Source: Oligoflexales bacterium
Lineage (GTDB): Bacteria > Bdellovibrionota_B > Oligoflexia > Oligoflexales > JALZUQ01
NCBI GenBank assembly: GCA_023301565.1
Contig: JALZUO010000066.1
Span: forward strand, 39,373-103,372
Reading direction: 5' to 3'
DNA: 64,000 nt
Translations under genes and position numbers: made by a program
In this document: one piece after another, positions 23,869-32,412 of the stretch
How positions within the stretch are numbered: position 1 is the first letter of the stretch
How the letters are laid out: every line of letters begins with the position of its first letter
Notes under the pieces: generated by a model
Told to the model about the DNA's origin: nothing
The model's database searches: none
Seen by the model: the letters and a program-made list of their open reading frames with translations, nothing else

Positions 23869-25958
23869 TAGTTTGGCTTTCCTTGAGCTAGAGCTTCTTT
23901 GCGAGAAAGCTTTAATCTTCCAAGCTTGTCGATTTCAATGAGCTTAACCATCATCTCGTCGCCTTCTTTAGCAACGTCTTCTACTTTTTCGACTCTGCTA
24001 TGGTCTAGCTGCGAAATATGAACCAGCCCTTCTGTTCCGGGCTTGATTTCAACAAATGCACCAAAGTCCATGACTTTGATCACTGTTCCAAGATAGACGC
24101 GGCCAACTTCCGGCTCTGTAACGACTTCTCTAATCGCTTTTTTTGCAAGCTCTGCTTCGTCGGTAGATGGAGCTACGATCTTGATCATGCCGTCATCACC
24201 GATGTCTAGCTTGACGCCGCACTCAGCAGTGATGCGCTTGATGTTTTTCCCACCTGGTCCGATGACGTCACGAATCTTACTTGGGTCGACTTTAACCGTG
24301 AAGATACGTGGTGCGTTGTCGCTAAGTTCACTTGTTCCAGCAATGGTGGCATTCATTTTTTCAAGAATATGTAGGCGCCCATCTTTTGCTTGATGAAGAG
24401 CTTTTACAAGAACTTCTCTTGGAAGGCCTGAGATCTTGATATCCATCTGAAGCGCAGTGATGCCGTCTTTGGTTCCACACACTTTAAAGTCCATGTCTCC
24501 AAGGTGATCTTCATCACCAAGAATATCGGAAAGAACCTGGTACTTATCACCTTCGTGAATCAGTCCCATTGCAATCCCAGCTACAGGGGCTTTGATCGGT
24601 ACGCCAGCTTGCATCATCGCCATCGAGCAGCTACATACAGTCGCCATTGAAGATGAGCCGTTTGACTCTAAAACTTCTGAAACCGCTCTGATCGTGTAAC
24701 CAAACTCTTCTTTGTCTGGAAGAACTTGTTCTAGTGCTCTTTGTGCCAAGTTTCCGTGACCAATTTCACGTCTGCCTGGTCCACGCATTGGTCTTGCTTC
24801 GCCAACGCTAAATGGAGGAAAATTGTAATGCAGCATAAAACGCCTGTGATAGTCCTGAAAGTGGATGCTATCCATTCTCTGGGCGTCATCTGAAGAGCCT
24901 AGCGTGATCACGCCAAGTGCTTGAGTCTCACCTCTTGTAAACAGAGAAGAGCCGTGAGCTTTTTTAAGTACATTGGTTTCACATGCAATGTGGCGGATTT
25001 CGTTTAGCTTTCGGCCGTCCATCCGAACGTCTTGGTTTAGAACCATCTGACGAACATATTGAGATTTGATCTTATCAAAGCAATCAGCAAGAACTTCGGC
25101 CTTAGCAGCGTCGCCATCTGGGTTGAGGCTTGCGCGCATTTCTTTGGAAAGGGCTTTAAGTGTTTTGCCGCGTGCAATCTTTTCGCTTACAGCTACTGCA
25201 TCTTCAAGTTTACCTTTTAAGAACGACTCTGCTTCTGCATAAACATCAGCCGGAAGCTCAGAGGCTTCAACTTCTCTTTTTGGTTTGCCAATTTCTTTTC
25301 GCAGTTCATTTTGCAAATCGAACAATGGTTCCATTTCTTTGTGAGCAAAATCGATCGCGTCGATTATTTTTTCTTCGCTAAGAAACTTTGCTCCAGCCTC
25401 AACCATCAATACTGCGCCTGGTTTTGCTGCAACTGTAAGGTCGAGTTTTTCTAGCTCAGCTTCAGAAGGATCGATAACGAATTCGTCGTTGCTATTCATC
25501 CCAACGCGCAGTCCAGCAATCGGGCCATCAAAAGGAAGGTCACTGATCATCAAAGCCATGCTCGCACCAATGGTAGCTAGGCTTGCAGGGTGTGCACTCT
25601 TGTCATGAGAGACAACAGTGGCAACCACATGCGTGTCACACATGTAAGACTTAGGGAAGCTCGGGCGCAAAGGTCTATCAATGCACCGTGCTGTAAGAGT
25701 TTCACCTTCGGTTGGTTTTGCTTCTCTTTTGAAGAAACCACCCGGGATACGTCCTGCAGCATAAAACTTTTCAAAGTAATCTACAGTTAAAGGGAAAAAA
25801 CTTTGGCCTTCTCTTGCGGATGAAGATGCACAAACTGTGACAAGCACCTGCGTGCCTCCACAACTTACCATCACGGAGCCAGCAGCTTGTTTTGCATATT
25901 TCTGCAACTCAAACTTGTACTCTTTGCCACCGATCTGAACGGTTTTTGTTAACGACAT
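23868..25958 (-). CDS. pnp: Polyribonucleotide nucleotidyltransferase (PNPase)
   Basis: PNPase is a phosphate-dependent 3'-5' exoribonuclease of the RNA degradosome. The 696-residue protein has the two RNase PH-like cores (first with RIPGGFFKREAKP; second with HYNFPPFSVGEARP and AGVPIKAPVAGIAMG). A KH domain follows with VIGPGGKNIKRI (about 563-574), then a C-terminal S1 domain (GTVIKVMDFGAFVEI...GLVHISQL). The length is normal. It follows rpsO in the conserved rpsO-pnp order, and the gap between them folds into a large hairpin. AAGAGAGATTTT precedes the ATG. Confidence 0.98.
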   Translation of the reverse strand: MSLTKTVQIGGKEYKFELQKYAKQAAGSVMVSCGGTQVLVTVCASSSAREGQSFFPLTVDYFEKFYAAGRIPGGFFKREAKPTEGETLTARCIDRPLRPSFPKSYMCDTHVVATVVSHDKSAHPASLATIGASMALMISDLPFDGPIAGLRVGMNSNDEFVIDPSEAELEKLDLTVAAKPGAVLMVEAGAKFLSEEKIIDAIDFAHKEMEPLFDLQNELRKEIGKPKREVEASELPADVYAEAESFLKGKLEDAVAVSEKIARGKTLKALSKEMRASLNPDGDAAKAEVLADCFDKIKSQYVRQMVLNQDVRMDGRKLNEIRHIACETNVLKKAHGSSLFTRGETQALGVITLGSSDDAQRMDSIHFQDYHRRFMLHYNFPPFSVGEARPMRGPGRREIGHGNLAQRALEQVLPDKEEFGYTIRAVSEVLESNGSSSMATVCSCSMAMMQAGVPIKAPVAGIAMGLIHEGDKYQVLSDILGDEDHLGDMDFKVCGTKDGITALQMDIKISGLPREVLVKALHQAKDGRLHILEKMNATIAGTSELSDNAPRIFTVKVDPSKIRDVIGPGGKNIKRITAECGVKLDIGDDGMIKIVAPSTDEAELAKKAIREVVTEPEVGRVYLGTVIKVMDFGAFVEIKPGTEGLVHISQLDHSRVEKVEDVAKEGDEMMVKLIEIDKLGRLKLSRKEALAQGKPN

Positions 25959-26038
25959 AAAATCTCTCTTTCTTTTAAATACTTTTTTGGAGTGTGTGGG
26001 CCTCTACAGCTATTCAGCAGTAGACACGTTTAAACACA

Positions 26039-26095
26039 ACCTCCAAACAATGCTGTAGCTCTTTTCTATTAAAAAAAAGCTGCACGTTCGGAGGT
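26039..26095 (-). promoter_or_regulatory. Long hairpin in the rpsO-pnp intercistronic RNA
   Basis: On the minus strand ACCTCCGAAC (26095-26086) pairs with GTTTGGAGGT (26048-26039) over 10 bp with one G-U. Inside is a nested AGCTTTT.../...AAAAGAGCT stem with a long U run. A further smaller stem (CTACTGCT/AGCTGTAG, 26004-26023) lies closer to pnp. In E. coli a long stem at this position is cut by RNase III and mediates PNPase autoregulation, so the position and shape suggest the same use here. The U run may also give partial termination after rpsO. Confidence 0.6.
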
Positions 26096-26112
26096 AGTTT
26101 GCTCTTGTGGTC

Positions 26113-26388
26113 TTAGGATTTTTTGACACGGATTTGCAAAGCACTTGTTACTTTGCCAAATGTCTCCGGGTCTTTTTTGTTTAAGTAAGCGAGAAGTTTT
26201 TTTCTGCGTCCTACCATCTTCATAAGACCTTGCCTTGAAGCATGGTCTTTTTTGTTTGTTTCGAAATGCTTGTTTAGGTGGTGAAGCTTATGCGTTAACA
26301 TAGCGATTTGTGCACCTGCACCGCCGCAGTCTTTGTCTTCTTTGCGGAATTCTTTCGTGATGTTTTCGAAGTCGTACTTTTTACTCAT
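26113..26388 (-). CDS. rpsO: 30S ribosomal protein S15
   Basis: S15 binds 16S rRNA early in small-subunit assembly. The 91-residue protein has the family's QIAMLTHKLHHLNKHF, HASRQGLMKMVGRRKKLLAYL and a basic C terminus. Slightly unusual is the acidic/glycine start (EDKDCGGAGAQ). AAGAGAGAGA precedes the ATG. It heads the rpsO-pnp-dut operon. Confidence 0.97.
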   Translation of the reverse strand: MSKKYDFENITKEFRKEDKDCGGAGAQIAMLTHKLHHLNKHFETNKKDHASRQGLMKMVGRRKKLLAYLNKKDPETFGKVTSALQIRVKKS

Positions 26389-26487
26389 CTTGTCGAATCT
26401 CTCTCTTTTTTTCTTTATCTACCTTACTTATGGCAACCGCCGGTTTTTACCAAAACCTACGGAATTCTCCTAGCTTTTTTGGTTTCA

Positions 26488-26516
26488 TTGACAAAAAAGG
26501 TTGAAACTGGTATAAA
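26488..26516 (+). promoter_or_regulatory. Near-consensus sigma70 promoter for the CarD gene
   Basis: TTGACA (26488-26493), a 17-bp spacer and TATAAA (26511-26516). It is the best-matching promoter in the window and predicts an untranslated leader of about 95 nt before the CarD-family start at 26618. Confidence 0.85.
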
Positions 26517-26617
26517 AATAAGCACTTGATAAATCGCCCTACAGAGCTCAGCGTGGCTTTAAACGCTGCTAAGGTTCTACAGAGCATACTTCCACCCCTA
26601 ACCGGAGGAGATCGCAT

Positions 26618-27130
26618 ATGAACGCTAAATTGAAGCTAACTAAATTTAAGAAGGGCGACAAAGCCTTTTTCCCAGCTCAGGGCGTAGGCGTGATCCGAGG
26701 CGTCGAAAGCCAAGATATCGGTGGGTTCAAGCAGGATTACTACGTAGTTCAGGTCATCTCCTCTGGGGCGACACTTATGATCCCGACTTCAGGGCCTGCA
26801 GCTGAGCGTTCCGGCATGCGTCACCTGATCAGTGAAAAAGAGATCGAGAACGTGTTTAAAATCCTAAAGAGACCCAAAAAGGTGAACGTGACGACTTGGA
26901 ATAGGCGTTATAGAGAATACAACGAAAAGCTAAGAACCGGCGAACCAAAGGACGTAGCAGAGGTCTTGCGGGATTTATACACTCTTCGTGGAACGAAAGA
27001 TCTTAGCTTTGGTGAGAAGAACATGCTCGAAAAAGCCCGGTCGTTGATTGCAGAAGAAATCTCAGAGTCGAGAAGATCAGAAATGAAGTCCATTGAAGAC
27101 GAGCTCGATAATGTCATGGTGCTAAATTAG
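26618..27130 (+). CDS. CarD/CdnL-family RNA polymerase-binding regulator
   Basis: CarD/CdnL proteins bind the RNA polymerase beta subunit and stabilise open complexes, notably at rRNA promoters. The 170-residue protein has the N-terminal RNAP-interaction domain (about 8-70; KKGDKAFFPAQGVGVIRGVE) and a helical C-terminal domain with TTWNRRYREY. W94 matches the tryptophan that wedges at the upstream edge of the -10 element. CCGGAGGAGATCGC gives a strong ribosome-binding site, and the promoter is near-consensus, so it is probably highly expressed. In myxobacteria CdnL is essential. Confidence 0.95.
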   Translation: MNAKLKLTKFKKGDKAFFPAQGVGVIRGVESQDIGGFKQDYYVVQVISSGATLMIPTSGPAAERSGMRHLISEKEIENVFKILKRPKKVNVTTWNRRYREYNEKLRTGEPKDVAEVLRDLYTLRGTKDLSFGEKNMLEKARSLIAEEISESRRSEMKSIEDELDNVMVLN

Positions 27131-27178
27131 CAGCGTATATTTTTTGCAAAAGAAGTGACTGATTGACCAAACGACCAG

Positions 27179-27209
27179 GCTCAGCTTTTGTACCTATATT
27201 GAGCTGAGC
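27179..27209 (+). other. Inverted repeat downstream of the CarD gene
   Basis: GCTCAGCT (27179-27186) and AGCTGAGC (27202-27209) form a perfect 8-bp stem with a 15-nt loop about 50 bp after the CarD-family stop. No T run follows, so it is at most a factor-dependent or weak terminator, or an RNA-stabilising hairpin. Confidence 0.4.
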
Positions 27210-27344
27210 AGCTAGGTAGACACGGTATATACTGATATGTCTTTTTTATAGGCAGTAATCTTTACTTTATTTAACGGATTTCAGGTTTTTTGTTGTCTCC
27301 CCTTGAAAACCTGCTAAACCGGTTCTCTAGCATTTGGAGCAACG

Positions 27345-27371
27345 CTCACAGCTGCAATATCTCGCTGTGAG
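27345..27371 (+). promoter_or_regulatory. csrA leader hairpin with nearby GGA motifs
   Basis: CTCACAGC (27345-27352) and GCTGTGAG (27364-27371) form a perfect stem in the csrA leader. GGA occurs just before it (TTTGGAGC) and again in ACATAAGGAAGGT at the ribosome-binding site. The latter resembles the CsrA target pattern around ANGGA, so autorepression by CsrA is plausible but inferred. Confidence 0.45.
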
Positions 27372-27405
27372 ATGGGTTTAGACATAAGGAAGGTCCGCCA
27401 CAACA

Positions 27406-27675
27406 TTGTTAGTCTTAACGCGAAAAGTAGGTGAAGGAATCACGATTGGAGACGACATTCGTGTTGTCGTGATGCAGATCAAAGGCAAGCAAATTCGCCT
27501 TGGTATCAAAGCCCCTCATGGGACGGCTGTTCACCGCGAAGAAGTTTATCAACGAATCCAAGATGAGAATACGGCTGCGAGTAAAAGTACTCGAACTAGC
27601 TTAGTCAAAGCTGGTGGAATTTTGCGCAGGCGCACCGAGTCAGCACCAGAAAAACCAGAACCAGAAGACTCCTAG
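27406..27675 (+). CDS. csrA: Carbon storage regulator CsrA
   Basis: CsrA is a dimeric RNA-binding protein that controls translation by binding GGA sites near ribosome-binding sites. The 89-residue protein has the canonical core MLVLTRKVGEGITIGDDI, the IRLGIKAP segment with VHREEVYQRI, and a 30-residue C-terminal tail of low complexity. The conserved N terminus forces a TTG start at 27406. The likely ribosome-binding AAGGAAGG is about 12 bases upstream, a long spacing that suggests weak or regulated translation. It is followed by fliW, whose product binds and inhibits CsrA in flagellated bacteria. Confidence 0.96.
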   Translation: MLVLTRKVGEGITIGDDIRVVVMQIKGKQIRLGIKAPHGTAVHREEVYQRIQDENTAASKSTRTSLVKAGGILRRRTESAPEKPEPEDS

Positions 27676-27831
27676 AGCCGTATCCTAACCGGCTGCTCGT
27701 TCTGTGTGTCTATCACTTGCCACAATTTCCTCTATTAGATATGTTTTCCTAAGAATTGAAAAGTTTAGAAAATTTCAAAAAACTGACTCAGGGATTGGGC
27801 GGTTTTGGTCACAGAGACGTTAGGGAAAGCT

Positions 27832-28368
27832 ATGACAGCGAAACCAAATGCATTAAAGGTTCAGACTTCACGTTTTGGTGAGATCGATATTAGCCAAGAT
27901 AATGTTTTGAAGTTCAAATCAGGGTTGATTGGCTTTCCGGATACGCTTGAATTTGGTTTGTATGTGAGCGAAGAAGAAGCTCCCTTTGAATGGCTACAAA
28001 GCCTCGAAGACCCCAAGCTCGCATTCGTAGTAATCAAGCCTGAGCATATTGCACCTGAATATCAATTTTCTATTCCCAAAGGTGATTTAGAAGGACTAGC
28101 TATCAAAGAAGGCGACTCGGCCGAAGTAAGAGTCGTAGTCACGGTTCCCAAAGACCCGCATGATATGACCGCAAACCTTCGTGCTCCTATTTTGATTCAT
28201 CCGAAAACCAAAGAAGCTAAACAAATTATTTTATCTTACGGTGATTTTTCAACCCGGTTTCAAATAATGGACCCTGACGCTTCTGTGAAAGAAGTTGTCT
28301 CTAGTCCTGTAGTGGCGCCGAATTTGCCCCTAGAAGCAACCAAAGAAAAACCAACCCATACTCGCTAA
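27832..28368 (+). CDS. fliW: Flagellar assembly factor FliW
   Basis: FliW binds CsrA (released when flagellin accumulates) and couples flagellin supply to CsrA activity. The protein shows the family elements LKFKSGLIGFPDTLEFGLY, WLQSLEDPKLAFVVIKPE and MTANLRAPILIHPKTKEAKQIIL. ATG 27832, with AGGGAAAGC in front, is preferred over the upstream in-frame TTG at 27805. It follows csrA with a 156-bp gap. No flagellin or other flagellar gene is in the window, yet the pair implies a flagellated ancestor or cell. The last 4 bp overlap the convergent unknown gene. Confidence 0.93.
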   Translation: MTAKPNALKVQTSRFGEIDISQDNVLKFKSGLIGFPDTLEFGLYVSEEEAPFEWLQSLEDPKLAFVVIKPEHIAPEYQFSIPKGDLEGLAIKEGDSAEVRVVVTVPKDPHDMTANLRAPILIHPKTKEAKQIILSYGDFSTRFQIMDPDASVKEVVSSPVVAPNLPLEATKEKPTHTR

Positions 28369-29105
28369 GTACTGATTGCAGTAAGCCAGTTTTTTTGCAG
28401 CTGGCTTGCGGCCACAGAAGAGTTTTTGGCTTGTGCCGCCGCAGCATTTGCTAAGTATCCAGGCCTAAACCCTCTTATGCAGCTTAGCATGCAGATGTAG
28501 TCGGCAGATTCTAGCTCGCTTAGCATTGCTACCTTGTATCGCGGGGTAAGCGGATGTTTAGCCTGGCTTTGCAAATGTTTTATGGAAGTACTTTCTAAGA
28601 CACCTTTACGCGGCGTAGAGCTGTAGCAAGAATTGATTTTTTCATTTTTTAAAGACCCCCAAACAATTGCAGCAATTGTTGTGTTTAATGCAAACCCCGC
28701 TTTGTCCACAAACAAACATTCTTGTTGATTCGCTAGCTCCCAGCGCGAAGCGTAACTTGCAGGCTTCCAGAAACTGTTAAGGTAAAGATCTGGCGAAGCT
28801 ACTTTTGTTTTTAGCAAGATGCTTTCGCTTGCTTTGAATTCCAATGGTGGCTGAGAAGCTTGTTCTATCTCTATGGTTAGGTCGTAGCTATCTGCTGCGC
28901 TCTCTCGCGGGAAGCTAAGTTTTACGCGAAGCCACCCTTTAGCGGGCAAGGAAGCCAAGCGTGTTTTTAATTTCGTAAAAGTTTCATCGAGTGACGCAGT
29001 AAAAGCCTTTAGCGATACTTGCAGTGTGGCAGGTGCGCTGCAAGTTGCGCCCAAGAAAGCCGAGGCTGCCAGTAAAAGTCTTTGCCTGTGTAGCTCTTCG
29101 TGCAC
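28365..29105 (-). CDS. Exported protein of unknown function
   Basis: The frame extends to a TTG at 29129; I choose the GTG at 29105 because a signal-like segment (HRQRLLLAASAFLGATCSA) follows. Neither start has a clear ribosome-binding site. The protein of about 245 residues is mixed alpha/beta with four or five cysteines in the mature part (for example NSCYSS and CMLSC) and an alanine-rich C-terminal helix. I recognise no family. Its stop overlaps that of fliW by 4 bp. Confidence 0.5.
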   Translation of the reverse strand: MHEELHRQRLLLAASAFLGATCSAPATLQVSLKAFTASLDETFTKLKTRLASLPAKGWLRVKLSFPRESAADSYDLTIEIEQASQPPLEFKASESILLKTKVASPDLYLNSFWKPASYASRWELANQQECLFVDKAGFALNTTIAAIVWGSLKNEKINSCYSSTPRKGVLESTSIKHLQSQAKHPLTPRYKVAMLSELESADYICMLSCIRGFRPGYLANAAAAQAKNSSVAASQLQKNWLTAIST

Positions 29106-29257
29106 TATGTTTGCGTCTACTGCAAGCAAAGTTGTGCAAAAAAGTGTTTTATTTCGATGGTTTATAGGTGGATTTATTTTATAAAACTCCTGTTAGCTCA
29201 TTTATTAAGCATGTGTTATATCAACCTCATAATAGATATAGGTTTTGATACCCGCCC

Positions 29258-30658
29258 ATGCAAATTTCTGAAAGCAATATTCCTAAGGTGCACCTTGTTT
29301 CTCTCGGTTGTTCACGCAACAAAGTAGATGCAGAGGTAATGCTCGGCTCACTCATTGAAAACGGTTGGGAAGTTACCCAAAGCGAGTCTGAGGCAGATGC
29401 TATCGTCGTCAACACATGTGGATTCATAGAGTCTGCAAAAGAAGAAAGTGTCGACACAATTCTTGAAATGTCTGAGCATAAAAAACAAAAGCCCAGCATG
29501 CAGCTTGTTGTGACCGGATGCTTGTCGCAGCGCTACAAAGGGCAGCTAGCTTCGGCTCTTCCAGAAGTTGATTTTTTTGTAGGTGTTGATGAATTTGCAA
29601 AGCTTCCTGGATATCTGCATAGCAATAAAAATGAACCCGCAGGTGAGAAAACACCTGTGTACGCCAAGCGTACGCATTACATATATGACGAGCATTTGCC
29701 GCGTGTAAATACGCTCACCAAAACATCTGCCTACGTCAAGGTTGCAGAAGGCTGTGAGCACAACTGTGCTTTTTGCATTATTCCAGCTATTCGCGGGCGA
29801 TTAAGGTCTAGGCCAATACAAAAGGTGCGGGCAGAGGTCGAAAAACTTGTGGGCCAAGGTGTGGTTGAAATCAACCTAATTGCACAAGACCTCGCTGCAT
29901 ACGGAAGAGATAAAGATGATGGCGAAGACCTGCTTAGTCTACTCAAATCCCTTGTGCAAGTAGAGGGCCTGCGCTGGATACGCATGCTTTACATGTACCC
30001 AGAAAACATTAGTGACGAGTTTATAGACTTTATTGCGGGCCAACCCAAAATTCTTCCTTACCTGGATATTCCGATTCAACATGCGTCGAACTCTGTGCTT
30101 GAGCGTATGGGGCGCGACACTAGTATTGAGCAGATAGAATCCGTGCTGCAAAAGCTGCGCGCGAAAGTCCCGGGCATGACTATCCGTACGACCGTCATGG
30201 TTGGTTTTCCTGGAGAGACCGAAGAGGACTTTCAAAAGCTAGAAGCCTTTGTCAAAGCCCAAAAGCTCGACCACCTTGGTTGCTTTGCTTATTCCCAAGA
30301 GGCAGGTACCCAGGCTGCAAGAATGGTCGAGCAAATTGATGAGGACATAAAGCAGAGAAGGCGTGATCAAATCATGCAGGCTCAGCAAGAAATAGTATTT
30401 AAAAAGAACCAGAGTATGGTTGGCCAGACCTTTGATGCAGTCATCGAAAAGGTCTCGGACGAGTCGGACCTATTGATCCAGGCCCGCATATCTCGGCAAG
30501 CCCCTGAAGTGGATGGCATCACTTACATTCAGGGTGGGAACTATAGGCTCGGGCAGATCCAGAAGGTCTTGATTAGCGAGTCGATTGGGTACGACTTTGC
30601 AGCTGAGGTTGTTGACGAGTCTGCTGCTGAAACTAATATTGAGACTGTGGAAAACTAG
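29258..30658 (+). CDS. rimO: Ribosomal protein S12 methylthiotransferase RimO
   Basis: RimO adds a methylthio group to the conserved aspartate of ribosomal protein S12 by radical-SAM chemistry. The first cluster cysteines are C18 (SLGCSRNKVDAEVMLG), C54 (NTCGF) and C88 (TGC). The radical-SAM motif is C166, C170, C173 (EGCEHNCAFC). A C-terminal TRAM-type domain follows. The VDAEVMLG segment distinguishes RimO from MiaB. Length (466) is normal. No good ribosome-binding site precedes the ATG at 29258. Confidence 0.95.
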   Translation: MQISESNIPKVHLVSLGCSRNKVDAEVMLGSLIENGWEVTQSESEADAIVVNTCGFIESAKEESVDTILEMSEHKKQKPSMQLVVTGCLSQRYKGQLASALPEVDFFVGVDEFAKLPGYLHSNKNEPAGEKTPVYAKRTHYIYDEHLPRVNTLTKTSAYVKVAEGCEHNCAFCIIPAIRGRLRSRPIQKVRAEVEKLVGQGVVEINLIAQDLAAYGRDKDDGEDLLSLLKSLVQVEGLRWIRMLYMYPENISDEFIDFIAGQPKILPYLDIPIQHASNSVLERMGRDTSIEQIESVLQKLRAKVPGMTIRTTVMVGFPGETEEDFQKLEAFVKAQKLDHLGCFAYSQEAGTQAARMVEQIDEDIKQRRRDQIMQAQQEIVFKKNQSMVGQTFDAVIEKVSDESDLLIQARISRQAPEVDGITYIQGGNYRLGQIQKVLISESIGYDFAAEVVDESAAETNIETVEN

Positions 30659-30745
30659 CCTGGCCAGTCAAATAGCTTGCCCCGGTCTTTGTTGAGTACT
30701 TGACAAGCAGGGGCCTAAATATTAACGTTGATCATTAAGAAGTCA

Positions 30746-30771
30746 TTCGGCTTCGACAGGCTCAACACCGG
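30746..30771. repeat. Single copy of a REP-like motif in the rho leader
   Basis: The segment around CGGCTTCGACAGGCTCAACA resembles the CTTCGACAGGCTCA core found in dispersed short repeats of many bacterial genomes. Only this copy is seen in the window. It lies in the 232-bp rimO-rho gap. Confidence 0.35.
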
Positions 30772-30890
30772 TCACTCGTTATTCATCTGTACTCCATTCA
30801 AAAACACATAGTTCATACATTAAAGGCTTATAACCATTCTTTCTAACAACTCTTTTATATTCCAAACCCAACCAGGAGAATTCCAAAACC

Positions 30891-32354
30891 ATGGCTACTG
30901 ACAAACCGGCTGCTCCAAAAGCCACGAAGAAAAAAACGACAAGTAAAACAAAACCTGCACCAGCTGAAAAAACGTCCGCAAAAGACGCCCCTGAAAAAAC
31001 GTCTGAAAAAGCTCCTGAGAGCAGGCGAGCTGGCAAGCGACCGAACCAGCCAACCAACGCCCCAGCGAAAGCTAGCAACAAGGATTTGGCAGGAACAAAA
31101 GTCAATCTTCGTGACCTCAAGAATATGGGCATTAAAGAGCTTACTAGTCATGCCAAAGAGCTGGGAATTGATAATGCTGGAAATATGCGAAAGCAGGATT
31201 TGATCTTTGCTTTATTGCAGACGCAGTCTGAGCGCGGCGGGATGATTTATGGCCAGGGTGTACTAGAAACCCTTCCAGATGGCTTCGGTTTTTTAAGGGC
31301 GCCAGATTACAACTACTTACCAGGTCCAGATGATATTTATGTTTCGCCTTCGCAGATTCGCAGGTTTGGCCTGAGGACTGGTGATACGGTTTCCGGTCAG
31401 ATTAGACCACCGAAAGAAAGCGAACGTTATTTTGCCCTTCTTAAAGTCGAGACCGTAAACGAAGAACGTCCAGACTTAGATTTTGATAAGATTATTTTTG
31501 ACAACCTTAAGCCTCTTTACCCGATGGAGAAATTTTCTTTGGAGGTTGAAGGTAGCAGGGAGTTGTTTTCTACCAGAGTGATTGACCTACTTACTCCGAT
31601 CGGAAAAGGTCAGCGTTCATTGATCGTGGCTCCGCCGCGTACAGGTAAGACCGTCTTGTTGCAGCATATTGCAACGGCTTTAGCTAAAAACCATCCAGAA
31701 GCTAAACTGATCGTGCTTTTAATTGACGAACGCCCGGAAGAGGTCACCGATATGGAACGCACCGTCCGTGGTGAAGTCATAAGCTCCACTTTTGATGAGC
31801 CTGCTCAGCGTCACGTGCAGGTAGCCGAAATGGTCATCGAAAAAGCTAAAAGACTGGTAGAGCATAACCATGATGTAATCATCTTGCTTGATTCCATCAC
31901 GCGGCTTGCTCGTGCTTATAACTCTGTGGTTCCTCCGTCTGGTAAGATTCTTTCTGGTGGTGTTGACTCAAATGCCTTGCATAAGCCAAAGCGTTTTTTT
32001 GGTGCGGCGCGTAACATTGAAGGTGGCGGTTCACTTACCATTGTTGCCACGGCGCTTGTCGATACAGGTTCTAGGATGGATGAGGTTATCTTTGAAGAAT
32101 TCAAAGGTACCGGTAACATGGAGCTTCATCTCGACCGCAAGCTTGTCGAAAAAAGGTTGTATCCTGCAATTGACATCAATAAGTCTGCAACCAGGCGTGA
32201 AGAGCTCTTACTGCCAAAAGATGTGCTTAACCGCGTATGGATTTTGCGAAAGTTCCTTCAGCCGCTTAGCGTGATTGATGCCATGGAATTTTTATCTGAT
32301 AAAATGCTGAAAGCCAAAACCAACGCTAGCTTTTTAGATGCAATGAACGGTTAG
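30891..32354 (+). CDS. rho: Transcription termination factor Rho
   Basis: Rho is a hexameric RNA-dependent ATPase that ends transcription. The 487-residue protein has a 65-residue lysine/alanine/proline-rich N-terminal extension, the Rho N domain with the helical [20 protein letters not shown], the cold-shock-like RNA-binding domain ([17 protein letters not shown]), Walker A APPRTGKT (247-254), [10 protein letters not shown], and the Q/R-loop region ending in the [14 protein letters not shown] tail. The extension is longer than in E. coli and may bind RNA, as the loops of other extended Rho proteins do. A 232-bp leader precedes it. Confidence 0.98.
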   Translation: MATDKPAAPKATKKKTTSKTKPAPAEKTSAKDAPEKTSEKAPESRRAGKRPNQPTNAPAKASNKDLAGTKVNLRDLKNMGIKELTSHAKELGIDNAGNMRKQDLIFALLQTQSERGGMIYGQGVLETLPDGFGFLRAPDYNYLPGPDDIYVSPSQIRRFGLRTGDTVSGQIRPPKESERYFALLKVETVNEERPDLDFDKIIFDNLKPLYPMEKFSLEVEGSRELFSTRVIDLLTPIGKGQRSLIVAPPRTGKTVLLQHIATALAKNHPEAKLIVLLIDERPEEVTDMERTVRGEVISSTFDEPAQRHVQVAEMVIEKAKRLVEHNHDVIILLDSITRLARAYNSVVPPSGKILSGGVDSNALHKPKRFFGAARNIEGGGSLTIVATALVDTGSRMDEVIFEEFKGTGNMELHLDRKLVEKRLYPAIDINKSATRREELLLPKDVLNRVWILRKFLQPLSVIDAMEFLSDKMLKAKTNASFLDAMNG

Positions 32355-32412
32355 CTACTTATTTCTTGAATCCATTTGCTTTGTTTGAAGTTGGTTTCTT
32401 TAGGGGTAGGTT

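Noticed and set aside
30779..31132. Ala/Phe/Gly-rich minus-strand frames opposite the start of rho
   Set aside because: They mirror the Lys/Ala-rich codons of the Rho N-terminal extension and have no start signal.
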